From: Hyalella azteca | Taxonomy: Eukaryota; Arthropoda; Malacostraca; Amphipoda; Hyalellidae | Reading direction: 5' to 3' | Assembly (NCBI RefSeq): GCF_000764305.2 | Contig: NW_025939050.1 | Coordinates: 49,831-113,830 of the forward strand | DNA: 64,000 nucleotides | Translations under genes and position numbers: made by a program | The notes under the pieces: model-generated | What the model was told of the DNA's origin: nothing | The model's database searches: none | Seen by the model: the letters and a program-made list of their open reading frames with translations, nothing else | In this document: positions 1-8,473 of the stretch, one piece after another | Layout of the letters: each line of letters starts with the position of its first letter | Position numbering within the stretch: the first letter of the stretch is position 1

Positions 1-2639
1 ATACATTTCAATACAATACATTACAATGGGTCAATACATTTCTATCCATTTGAGAACATATTATAAAATTTTCATTGCTTACGAGATCAATCGAGTTCGG
101 TTGAGAGATGCTTTCAGTCTACCATTAATTTATATTGATAAAAATTGGTCAGAATCAATTTTTCGATCCCTATTCCCGATTCGATCCCTATTCTCTGTTG
201 CCAGGATCAGGATATCAAGCCAACTTACTTGCAAAAGCTACAACATTTCCTCTAAAGTTCTAATGGCAAGGAGGAGAACCGGATGCGGAACCCAACTAGT
301 TTTGTTTGTGCTGTCGGTCTGCGGATTGCATTCAACGTCTGTCCGGTTATTTCTGTACTTCTATGGCTTCTGTTTTCGCGTTCAGAGACAGAGCCGTAAT
401 TCAAAACTGACATCGGGCAGAATATACAGCTTCATTTGGCAAAGCTCGTAAAGACGGCACAGCAGCTTAGGCAGATATTATCCCGGCTAATGAATTAGAA
501 GCAGCTCTGCTTGACAGGAAATTTGCTCGATGACGCTGTCTAATGCAAACAAAACATCTTCCTATCATGCAAAATTTTGCTTCGCTTGATATCAGTATCT
601 TTCATAAACCTTTCCAGGTCATTTAATTCACACTTACAGGAAGCCATATATAGATCATCTTTCTTGTTCTTTGTTAATCTGCTATGGGTGCACGAGTCAA
701 ATTCATGCACATAATTTCCAACGGGATTTGAGAGTAATTTCTCATGCTAATACTGCTTTATCACTCACTATATTTCCATTATTGGAATCACAGCTTTACC
801 TCATTTAATCTCTTTCCAGATTTAACTTGCAAATAAATTTTACATGACAAATTCAAAATATTGTACCCAAATAAATTTTCAGTCACTTTATAATATTTGC
901 TGATGATGATGTCGTTTTATAATTTTATGTTATTTGATTCCCGTTTGGACAGATTTTCAACTATCGACGGAAATATTCTTTCGAAATAAAAGATACAAAT
1001 CCTCTTTATCTGTGTTTTACATTCATATTAATGTACGCAAGTGAAGTAGAATTAAAATATGATTGGCGATCGCAGCCATTATAATAACATTAGCAATAAT
1101 TGAATGTCGGACATAATTGAACCGACACAGTAGCAGAAGTGGCTGTGCACACAAGGGCCGGCAAGTAACAAAGTTTGGCTTGCAATAATCCTGCTTAATT
1201 TTTATTCAATGAAGAAACAGCTTAAAAGACCAAGCACAAAATAAATATGCAATATGCTTCACTTGCATTTCTCATTTACATCTCATGTTTTTCAAACCCA
1301 AATTTTATTTGCACGTTTGACTTATCGCCTTCGGTTAATATGTAATAATTAAGAAACACAGATTTCGGCTGATTTTTTGTTTTCTCTTGGCAAAATAGTC
1401 ACTTCTTATATTTTCGAAGTCACCAACAATTCGTGTCTAGCCAAATCTTCCGATTCCCTGATAACTGGCTTGTCGCTCTTAATTAAAAACAAGTTAATAG
1501 AGGCACTAGGCTTATAGAAGAGGGTTATGTAAAAATATGATATTTCTCTTGATAGAAATTCATAGCTTGTCTAATATATGACTCGACTTTAAGATTTTCA
1601 TGCGTTGAACCTGCTGAATTAAAGCACCTGACACATCAATGACATCATATTGTTCAGCCGATCTACTCCAGTTATCTGGAATAATATTTATACAGGGGGT
1701 GCACTAAAGAATCTATTAGTAACGCTTCTTTATTAAAATCCTTACTTCTTGGAGCAGAAATTTCCAATTCCATTGCGCCCGATCTAATGGCAAACTTCAC
1801 CATCATAACTCGCTAGAGAAGCTTGCAATTAATGTTGTCTTTCTTTTAGTTCCTAATTAGTTGGTCAAGCAACGGTAGACTGTGAAGTCTTCTTCAGATC
1901 TCAAAGCTCAGTGGGGGGAGTCTCGCGATGCTCGAGGCATCTTGATCAGCATCGATATATTGTTGGCACAGGTGCCGTAATTCGCACTTCGCCAACTCCC
2001 AAATGATCCCTTTGATCTTTTTATACGGGAACTTTAGTGGGTATGACAAATTTCAAGTCCAATAATTAGTGTCCGATCGTGAGAGCTTTACACCAAGTGA
2101 GGTGCGGATCTAAGTAAAAGTATTTGCAAACGAATTTACCAGAACTAATGATAAAAGCTACGAAAGCCTCTTACTGTTTACTGCGTAGCAATTAACGTGG
2201 CCCTGCGCCTAGACAAGATCTTTGAATAATTATATTTGCGTAGTATATACAGTATTTCAAATATGGAAATTTTAAATACCCTGTAATAAAAGTTGGCAGC
2301 AGTCAAAAAAAGTTTAACCTAATTTATCGTATTTTGATCGTTGTCATTTTCATAATTATCATTTTGGTTTCTTAAGTTTCATTGATAATTGAAGACTAAT
2401 TCAAAAGCTCCCACGATAGCAATGAGGAATGCAGCTGACCGTGTCATAGTTACAGGATTACTCAGTGATGGAATTACGAAAATTACATAAGGTTTGTACG
2501 TGTTACAATCCATATACGTTGTAATGGATCAGGAAAAATCTACTATAGCAATAAATTATCTTGAGAGCAAAATAATTCAACAAAGGAGTGAAGTCACACG
2601 TGGATTTTTTTGCTTTAAACTTTTCCTATTAAAATATTT
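1..2639. other. No gene recognised
   Basis: AT-rich sequence. The longest open frame (26-451, 141 codons) has no recognisable domain, unremarkable composition and no supporting context, so I treat it as chance. The first ~45 bases are a degenerate run of ATACATTTCA/ATACAATACA-like words. I see no RNA gene, terminal inverted repeats or tandem array in the remainder. Confidence 0.5.
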
Positions 2640-2877
2640 GGCTAGAGCAGTGGTTCCCAAACTTTTTCAGGCTGGCGCCCCCTTTGGCTCCCTAGTGAAT
2701 ATCTAGCGCCCCCTACAGACACACAAAAAATCATGCGCCTCTTTCTATAAAATTTAGTACGCTGCAATTTTAAAAGATATAGGTTAAACACAAATGTGTA
2801 TTTCACAAATAGAACCCATTTTAGTGAACCAATATGCTTTTCAGCTGTTTTAACTGTTTCAACACCAAAAATCTAGG

Positions 2878-3867
2878 ACGTCTCGGGCAAATTTACGGCC
2901 CGGACTCGTGGCCAGTCTCACGACCAATCTCCAAATTCAATTATCAAGTAATATCACCAAAACAAATGAACTCAGCTCAATAAAACTTGGAACATGTATT
3001 CATCAGAACTTAACGGTGATGTTTAGCTTGCGAAAAATTTTTAAATATCACCTTCATTCGTGAGTTATATTGCGATACAGGCCAAAATTCGCAGTGACCA
3101 AAGAATTTCTTCCAAACTACCTAACAGATTTGAACGAAATTTTGAATATACATTCCTAACTACCAAATGGTGTTTTTTAGATTCAAAAAATTTTTTATTT
3201 TACTGTCGTTTGCGAGATTTATTTCATTTCACCGTCATTCTTGATTTCATTATTCCTTATTCGCTTTCGTTCGCAAGTTATACAGATATAGGTAGGTGGA
3301 ACGATCGGCTTTTCTATCGGCTGGTTTAACCAAGAGCCGTTTACGTATAGTCGTATAACTCGCAAACGAAGGCAAAACGAAAAAATTTTAACGAACTAAA
3401 CATCACCGTTGCTGAGGTTAGGTATTAAAATACTAAATTTCGTTCAAATCTGTTCAGTAGTTAGGAAGAAATTTCTTGATTAGTGCGAATTTAAGCACGC
3501 ATTGTTGTTTAAATCACGAATGAAACTCGCGAACGAAGGCACAATCGAAAAAAATTTTCACGAGCTAAACATCACCGTTCGGTAGTTAGGACTGTAAATT
3601 CAAAATTTCGTTCGGATCTGTTCAGTAGTTTGGAAGATCAATGTGAATTTCGGCCCGTATTGCCATATAACTATGGCTAACACAATTGAAGGCAAAATTC
3701 AAAAAATTTTCACGAGCTTTAAATTACCGTAAGGTCCTAGTGAATACGTGTACCAAGTTTCATCGAGTTAAGTTCATTAGTTTGAGAAATATTCCTTGAT
3801 CATTGAATTTGGAAATTGGCCGTGAGACCGGCCGCGAGTCCGGCCGTTAATTGGTCGAAGACGTAAA
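2878..3867. repeat. Long imperfect inverted repeat (palindrome) inside the hAT-like element
   Basis: The left arm runs from about 2878 (GACGTCTCGGGC...) to ~3300; the right arm runs from ~3345 to 3867 and ends in the reverse complement (...GGTCGAAGACGT). Matching landmarks, read outside to inside, are the CCGGACTCGNGGCC / GGCCGCGAGTCCGG block, the AATTCAATNATCAAG block, the AACGGTGATGTTTAGC / GAGCTAAACATCACCGTT block, and the CAGATTTGAACGAAATTT / AAATTTCGTTCAAATCTG block. The right arm also repeats the last two blocks about 170 bp apart (3400-3480 and 3570-3640), so part of it is a direct duplication. The loop, ~3300-3345, contains GATCGGCTTTTCTATCGGCTGG. A related sequence lies at 37188-37560. 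Frames within it (for example 3060-3329) are probably by-products. Confidence 0.75.
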
Positions 3868-3922
3868 CCCAAGAAAGGTTAAAAAGATATAACACAGTAC
3901 TCACTGCAGTGAGCGACAGAGA

Positions 3923-4030
3923 GCGCATTTTCTCGGCGACGAAAATGTGAAGTCACGGACGGACAGACAGACGGACGGACGGACATCGCGAGCACAATAG
4001 TGAATTTTTTCCATAAATGAGAAAATGCGC
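3923..4030. repeat. 108-bp MITE-like repeat with (GACG/GACA)n core
   Basis: Bounded by the inverted ends GCGCATTTTCTC and GAGAAAATGCGC, with a central run of GGAC/AGAC tetranucleotides. The same unit occurs in opposite orientation at 57067-57176, with similarity extending ~40 bp beyond on one side (the ACTGCAGTGAGTACT-like flank). Here it is nested in the hAT-like element. No target duplication is evident, so mobility is an inference from inverted ends and dispersion. Confidence 0.6.
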
Positions 4031-4251
4031 TAAAAACAGATCTGAGTGAAAAAAAACATCGCTGGGAGTCATATGCTGCACGTGTTATGCACAAGTCGTC
4101 AAACAAACGTTCGAACTTCTGACTTCGGCTTCGGACTCTATCGCCCCCCTATCGCCCCCCTTTCACCCTCTTCTTCTTTACCGCCCCCCAAAATCTTTCC
4201 ATCGCCCCTAGGGGGGCGATATCGCCCACTTTGGGAACCACTGGGCTAGAG

Positions 4252-5342
4252 GGTATATATATAATCTACAGTATAAAGAATATTAGAAAAATCAACACAG
4301 ACTCGTTTGAAAATATCATTCATGAGAGCAACTGACGGAGCTGTGAATTCTTATGAACGTTCGTACGGCATCAATACGAACTATATTTCTATGAGGCGTC
4401 ACACTACGCAGAAAAATTCTGACGTGTACAACCGTTATTCAACAATGATTATTTTTTGCAAGTGTGATTCTAAAGCGATTATTCGATGTCTAGCAAAAAG
4501 TCATATCCGAATTCAACAAGAAGCAATTTGAATCGAGTGCAGTTTGGTGAAAAAAATGTGTCATGACTCACGTAAAGAAATATTCTTCAAGTCGTACCTA
4601 CCATGACGTGCAACTTCTGGCACGGGCTATAAACAAAAACTATGATTCATTTTTGATCGTATGCTTACGTTTGCATTTTCATAGGCAGTCGCAAAGTCTT
4701 ATAACTCACAGAGTTAAATTCCAATTAGCAAGAGAAAAATCAAAACTTCGAATGCAACAAAAATAAATTATTTACAAAATACCAATTCGAAAAAATTCTA
4801 ATAATTCTTTGGACGAGACGCACCGAGCCTTGTCTAAGTGACAGAAGAACAACCTATTCTCCGTGCATTGAGCGAATAATTTGCAAACTCTCTTTTAAAT
4901 TTATGAGCAGCCTTTCATTTTCGTGATGAGCAGACTACGATAATCTTCAAAGCGTACTTTCGCCGATTGCTCTGCCTTATATATTGTATAGTTATCAATA
5001 ACGAATTTCTGGCTGCACAGAAAACACTTCCATCAGAATATTCTACTAGCAAGAAAAGTTTTCGTGAATATTTTCCCCGATTTACAAGGCTTCAACAAAG
5101 GTTTTTCTAAAATTTTACGAGAATGGACCGAGACAGCGATGGGCGAACTTTTTCCACGAGGTCCATATTGATCACACGATTAATATGAGAGGGCAGCTGT
5201 GGAGAAAGCTTTGAGCATCTTTAGGCGAGATGAGAGTTGATTCGATATGGAAACTCGTTTATTGAATTCGTAAATGAATCAGTTATAAAATCGATAATGC
5301 GAGGTTCAAGTTTTGACGGGAGTTAATAAAAACGCTCCTTCG
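4252..5342. other. No gene recognised
   Basis: AT-rich. Open frames at 4307-4531 and 4563-4766 are short, lack recognisable motifs and have no supporting context. A short TA-rich run (GGGTATATATATAATC) follows the hAT-like element directly. Confidence 0.5.
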
Positions 5343-5360
5343 AATTCCAAAGTAAAAAAG

Positions 5361-5705
5361 TCACTAGATTGCTTTAATCGCAGATTCACTAGAAATTTAA
5401 AAGCAAAGAAAGTACCACAAAAATTTAGCATATCTCTCTTGAAAACGTTTCGGAAACCAGCTCCATCGTCAGTTCGATAAATCTAGAACACAGATAAATG
5501 CAGAAAATTAGTTTGGAGTTGATAAAAAAAAACAGAAGTTAAAAACCTAAATTTACAGACAAAGGGTAGAATAATAAAGTAAGTACCTATCTATTCACAA
5601 TTTCTAATGGATAAGAACTATAGGCAGCATTCAAACTAGGCTTCTCTTTAAAAATATACAGTGATTCCAAAATACGCAGATCGGAAGCACCAGAACTAAA
5701 AGCTT
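5361..5705 (-). repeat. Inverted copy of the PLE 3' end
   Basis: Reverse complement of the 3' part of this same element: it matches ~7170-7480, covering the last ~35 codons of the GIY-YIG frame, its stop and the 3' UTR, and it extends further to a terminus near 5361. Matching landmarks include the ASDLRILESLYIFKEKPSL coding stretch. Identity to the plus-strand copy is high by eye. The joint with the RT fragment is abrupt at 5705/5706. Such head-to-head arrangements are a known by-product of PLE integration. Confidence 0.8.
5445..5472 (-). ncRNA. Hammerhead ribozyme-like core in PLE terminus
   Basis: Read on the minus strand: CTGACGA, then a stem GGAG pairing with TTCC (one G-U pair) across loop CTGGT, then GAAAC overlapping the palindrome ACGT. 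This is the order of the hammerhead core (CUGANGA, stem II, GAAA, stem III). Hammerhead motifs with a very short stem III are known in PLE terminal repeats. The cleavage triplet would be GTT rather than the preferred GTC, so activity is uncertain. Confidence 0.55.
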
Positions 5706-6047
5706 GAACAGATTGACGGTTTGGGCATGGGCCTTCCCCTCGGCCCAACCTTTGCGAATATTTTTATGTGTTTTCGATCACGAGGTTTCATGGCTGATCA
5801 ATTATTGTCCTCCTAATTTTAAGCCAATTTTTTATAACAGATACGTCGATGACACCTTTCTTATTTTCAAGCATCCTTCTCATGTAAAACTTTTCTTTGA
5901 TTTCCTAAACTTGCAACGTAATTCTATTAAATTTACCATGGAACTTGAATCGAACAATAGTTTGCCCTTTTTAGACTGCAATATCACTAAATCTAATGGC
6001 CGTTTTCAAACCTCTGTTTACAGAAAACCAACTTTCCCCGGCCTAAG
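5706..6047 (+). pseudogene. PLE reverse transcriptase fragment (palm domain)
   Basis: Two adjacent frames together give RT palm motifs. From 5715 the frame reads DGLGMGLPLGPTFANIFM, the motif-B region (GxxxGxPLGPxxANxFM). After a one-base frame change near 5778 it continues through NRYVDDTFLIF, with the catalytic YVDD encoded at 5842-5853. It then passes LPFLDCNITK and the VYRKPTF motif typical of PLE and telomerase-like RTs. It lacks the N-terminal fingers motifs, starts at the joint with the inverted 3' end, and stops at 6047 where a MITE interrupts the protein after PGLS. The reading resumes at 6201-6224 (FFSFCSF) and again at 6586. Non-functional because of truncation, frameshift and insertions. 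Confidence 0.85.
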
Positions 6048-6200
6048 CACCAGGGGCCATACTTTCAAAACTCGCTAAGTGAACGTAAGTACTTACGACC
6101 TATTTTCTTGTCTATGATTGGTGGATTTTGCTCGATAGGCTGTCAATTATTGGCTGATGAACTTAAGATCTCTTGACTTTTTTTGAAAGTATAGGCCCAG
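6048..6200. mobile_element. ~150-bp MITE inserted into the PLE RT
   Basis: Imperfect terminal inverted repeats: CAGGGGCCATACTTTCAAAA on the left (6051-6070) and the reverse complement of CTGGGCCTATACTTTCAAAA on the right. It splits the RT codons cleanly: removing it restores PGL-SFFSFCSF in one frame. A 3-bp AGC occurs on both sides (6045-6047, 6198-6200) and may be the target duplication. It encodes nothing. I could not assign a superfamily. Confidence 0.65.
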
Positions 6201-6279
6201 CTTTTTTAGTTTTTGTTCTTTTAGTAAAAACTTAATAGCAAAGAAAACTCCACAAAAATTCATAGTATCTTTAAAGAAA

Positions 6280-6307
6280 ACGTTTCGGAGTCCAGCTCCA
6301 TCGTCAG
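6280..6307 (-). ncRNA. Hammerhead ribozyme-like core, left arm of palindrome
   Basis: Minus strand reads CTGACGA, stem GGAG/CTCC closing loop CTGGA, GAAAC, overlapping palindrome ACGT. The conserved core residues are all present and stem II is fully paired. It is the mirror image of the motif at 6392-6419. Confidence 0.6.
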
Positions 6308-6391
6308 TTCGAAAATTCTAGAACACAGATAAATCAGTGATTAGTACAAGTCAAGAATACAACGAAAATCCTAAGCTGCAGAATTTTCGAA

Positions 6392-6419
6392 CTGACGATG
6401 GAGCTGGACTCCGAAACGT
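6392..6419 (+). ncRNA. Hammerhead ribozyme-like core, right arm of palindrome
   Basis: CTGACGA (6392-6398), stem II GGAG/CTCC around loop CTGGA, GAAAC (6413-6417) and ACGT (6416-6419). Upstream TTCGAA could form part of stem I. With the opposite-strand copy at 6280-6307 the palindrome carries one motif per strand. Confidence 0.6.
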
Positions 6420-6435
6420 TTTCTTTAAAGATACT

Positions 6436-6490
6436 ATGAATTTTTGTGGAGTTTTCTTTGCTATTAAGTTTTTAGTGAATTTGCGATTCA
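6436..6490 (+). repeat. First unit of a 55-bp tandem duplication in the PLE 3' terminus
   Basis: The unit beginning ATGAATTTTTGTGGAG is repeated immediately at 6491-6545, identical by eye. Only one such unit is present in the PLE 3' ends at 5361 and 61405, so the duplication is private to this insert. Confidence 0.85.
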
Positions 6491-6585
6491 ATGAATTTTT
6501 GTGGAGTTTTCTTTGCTATTAAGTTTTTAGTGAATTTGCGATTCAAGCAAACGAGTGATATTATTACTTATATTTGTTCTTTTAG

Positions 6586-6976
6586 ATTCAAGTTAAAATT
6601 AAACGGGCTTCAAACACTATTACACCGCGGTTTTCGTATATGCTCGACTTTTCATTCCATGCATTTTGAATTTGAATTTTTGCGCAATATCTTCTCGCTT
6701 ACTGGATTTCCTTCTGGCTTGGTGTTTACCCAGATTAAGAAATTCATGTCTAAGCGATACAGTGAAGTTGTTCCAGAACCTGATGGTAGAAGCGTTGTTT
6801 ACTGTTCCCTTCCATACTTCGGCCATGCGTCCGAAGTTATGTCAAGAGAATTAAAAGTTTTGTTTATGAAATACTTCCCGGACATTAATCTTCGTATCTT
6901 ACTGGTGAATAATTTCAAAATAGATTCATTTTTAGGTACAGAGATATCCATCCTTCTCATATGCGATCGTCCCTAG
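6586..6976 (+). pseudogene. PLE RT-to-endonuclease linker region
   Basis: Open in one frame from the 13-bp duplication to a stop ending at 6976. It follows on from the RT fragment and reads FKLNGLQTLLHRGFRIC, later VVYCSLPYFGHASEVMSREL and then NLRILLVNNFKIDSFLG. The segment is closely matched by the minus-strand copy at 61958-62115 and the plus-strand copy at ~62157-62340. The PLE part ends in effect at ~6934: beyond that, this frame (EISILLICDRP) is out of register and the GIY-YIG domain continues in the -1 frame. In PLEs this stretch joins the RT thumb to the endonuclease. Confidence 0.75.
6928..6934 (+). promoter_or_regulatory. Possible -1 frameshift point between PLE linker and GIY-YIG frames
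   Basis: In the linker frame the codons here are TCA TTT TTA. Slipping back one base makes the next codon AGG, which opens directly into the 119-codon GIY-YIG frame. The second PLE copy has the canonical T TTT TTA heptamer at the same point; here the first base is A, which weakens it. A shared ancestral deletion of one T, or an intron ending in TTTTTAG, would give the same picture. Confidence 0.3.
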
Positions 6977-7290
6977 TTTATAAATTTAGTTGTGCACGAT
7001 GTGCATCTGCGTACGTCGGAATGACGGCATGCAATTTTTACACTCGGGCCGCTGAGCATAGAGGTAGGAGTTATAGGACTGGGCAGTTACTATCGCGCTC
7101 TCCTCATTCGGCTGTGCGCACTCACGCCGAACAGTGCAACGTTCCGGTGTCCGACACAGACTTTAAGGTTTTAGCTTATAGTTCTGGTGCTTCCGATCTG
7201 CGTATTTTGGAATCATTGTATATTTTTAAAGAGAAGCCTAGTTTAAATGCTGCCTATAGTTCTTATCCATTAGAAATTGTGAATAGATAG
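6934..7290 (+). pseudogene. PLE GIY-YIG endonuclease domain
   Basis: Continuous -1 frame from the T-run to a stop at 7288-7290 (118 codons). It reads LVYKFSCARC (a CxxC pair) followed by SAYVGMT, the YVG half of a GIY-YIG-type active site, then the EHRG motif and HAEQC, which may complete a zinc-binding site with CARC. The C-terminus ASDLRILESLYIFKEKPSLN is typical of PLE endonucleases. In PLEs this domain nicks target DNA. An ATG at 6961 is only an internal methionine, because the similarity starts upstream at RYRDIHPSHM. The domain itself is unbroken, but the element lacks an intact RT, so it is not expected to be active. Confidence 0.85.
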
Positions 7291-7403
7291 GTTTACTTTA
7301 TTATTCTGCCCTTTGTCTGTAAATTTAGGTTTTTAACTTCTGTGTTTTTTTTATCAACTCCAAACTAGTTTTCTGCATTTATCTGTGTTCTAGATTTATC
7401 GAA

Positions 7404-7431
7404 CTGACGATGGATCTGGTCTCCGAAACGT
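7404..7431 (+). ncRNA. Hammerhead ribozyme-like core in PLE 3' UTR (degenerate stem II)
   Basis: CTGACGA (7404-7410), then GGAT/CTCC (last pair lost), then GAAAC (7425-7429) and ACGT. It sits ~115 bp after the GIY-YIG stop, the same position as in the inverted copy at 5445-5472. Confidence 0.5.
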
Positions 7432-7580
7432 TTTCAAAAGAGATATGCTAAATTTGTGTTTTGTTTTCTTTGAATTCTACTTTTCTTTAAATTGTTTCTA
7501 CTTTTGTTTATATACAATTGTTTCTACAATTGTTTAAATTCTTCAAATTGTTTCTACTTTAAATTTCTAATTCCAAAGTA

Positions 7581-8140
7581 TTCAAGTAAAAATCAGATAA
7601 GACATATAACAAGTATAGGTAATACATCAGTAAGAACAATGATCTTACCGAAATATAGGAAATATCAGGTAGTAAACAATTAATTTAAATAGGACTAGGT
7701 CGAGGTACTGCTGTGAACGTGATATGAATCTGATTGGAGCTAACGAGATTGGCCCAGGCCGTATCATGCAGGCTTTAAGGGTCAAACCTACTGAAGGGCT
7801 ATTAAAAGTCCTCAACTGCTGCATATATGTACATGTTTTGTAAATTTACATTCAATGTACGAATGAAAATTTTTCTTCGTGCAAAAATATTTGTATGACT
7901 TAGCTTAAAATATTGAAATTAGGACGAAGACAATTACGGCTTTAGTTTTAATTATAATTTCTTTGTAATTTATGTCAGACAAAAAAAAACTCATTGTACA
8001 TAAAAACTGACCTCAGATTACTATTATAGTCAATGAAGTGACAGTAATTGATCAAAATTATTTATGATTTTGTCGGAGTGAGGAACCAGTTCGAAATTTA
8101 TATTATCCAAATTAAAATATACATATAATCGCTATCAGTG
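7581..8140. other. No gene recognised
   Basis: AT-rich; nothing recognisable between the PLE's right-hand duplication and the SINE. Confidence 0.5.
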
Positions 8141-8152
8141 CAAACCAAGGGT

Positions 8153-8461
8153 TGTTGTTGTTGTAATTGCCCATCCTGGTAGTGGCGACTAGGGAGGGGG
8201 GGTGATAGGTCCGTTTTTCCGGGCACTTAGTGCCACTGGTAGTTCTACGACCATCACTGGCTCGCTGACCCGCCAGAACCATTTGATATTGCATTACAAA
8301 ACTCCCTGGACAAGCCAGGTACTCATTTATCAACCAGAGTTGGATGAATGTCTGAGTTGACCATGAGCTGAGCTTCCCGGTAGAACTTGTCCTCAGTGGG
8401 ACTCGAATCCGGGCGCTGGGTGCGAGAGACAGAGTCTCTCACCACTGCACCACCACAGCTC
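8153..8461 (-). mobile_element. tRNA-headed SINE with 12-bp target duplication
   Basis: Flanked by the identical 12 bp CAAACCAAGGGT (8141-8152 and 8462-8473). Read on the minus strand it begins GAGCTGTGGTGGTGCAGTGG, with an A-box-like TGGTGCAGTGG (8442-8452) and a strong B-box GGATTCGAGTCCC (8398-8410), about 40 bp apart as in an RNA polymerase III promoter. A ~210-bp unrelated body follows, and the element ends in a (CAA)n-type tail (ACAACAACAACA) next to the duplication. At 309 bp this is a typical SINE. The two open frames across it (8112-8333 and 8323-8619, minus) are not genes. No second copy is visible in the window. Confidence 0.88.
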
Positions 8462-8473
8462 CAAACCAAGGGT

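Larger units (their letters stand above)
2648..4243. mobile_element. Non-autonomous hAT-like DNA transposon with perfect 8-bp target-site duplication
   Basis: The element begins CAGTGGTTCCCAAA at 2648 and ends with the exact reverse complement at 4230-4243; G/C-rich imperfect similarity continues inward (GGCGCCCCC-type runs on the left, GGGGGGCGAT-type on the right). It is flanked on both sides by the same 8 bp, GGCTAGAG (2640-2647 and 4244-4251). A CAGNGGTTC-type terminus with an 8-bp duplication is diagnostic of the hAT superfamily (Charlie-type ends). The 1,596-bp element has no transposase-like frame: its interior is a long imperfect palindrome (2878-3867) plus a small inverted-repeat element (3923-4030). 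It would therefore need transposase supplied in trans. The perfect duplication suggests a fairly recent insertion, although the terminal repeats beyond the first 14 bp have diverged. Confidence 0.9.
6225..6572. mobile_element. Palindromic PLE-terminus insertion with 13-bp target duplication
   Basis: Flanked by TTTGTTCTTTTAG at 6212-6224 and 6573-6585, so it inserted into the older PLE. It contains no coding sequence: two copies of a PLE 3' end face each other, the left arm (6225 to ~6318, minus orientation) and the right arm (~6380 to 6475, plus orientation), with a ~60-bp spacer. The right arm runs on through a 55-bp tandem duplication to a terminus ending GATTCAAGCAAACGAGTGA. The same terminus, in reverse, starts the PLE fragment at 61405, so this insert belongs to that second PLE subfamily. 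Both arms carry a hammerhead-like core. Confidence 0.8.
5355..7568 (+). mobile_element. Penelope-like element (PLE), composite insertion with 12-bp target duplication
   Basis: The block is flanked by the identical 12 bp AATTCCAAAGTA at 5343-5354 and 7569-7580. Inside, in order: an inverted copy of the PLE 3' end (5361-5705), an RT fragment with YVDD (5706-6047), a ~150-bp MITE (6048-6200), a palindromic PLE terminus with its own 13-bp duplication (6225-6572), the RT-to-endonuclease linker (6586-6934), and the GIY-YIG endonuclease with its 3' UTR (6934 to ~7480). PLEs combine a telomerase-related RT with a GIY-YIG endonuclease and often insert with partly inverted copies of themselves, as here. 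The RT N-terminus is absent and there is a frameshift near 5778, so this copy is dead. The last ~85 bp (7480-7568) is a low-complexity tail of repeated TTGTTTCTAC words. Confidence 0.85.

Noticed and set aside
26..451. 141-codon open frame at the window start
   Set aside because: No recognisable domain, no context, and AT-rich composition like the surrounding DNA.
6620..6854. Other frames over the PLE linker
   Set aside because: Shadows of the linker frame at 6586-6976, which matches two other PLE copies.
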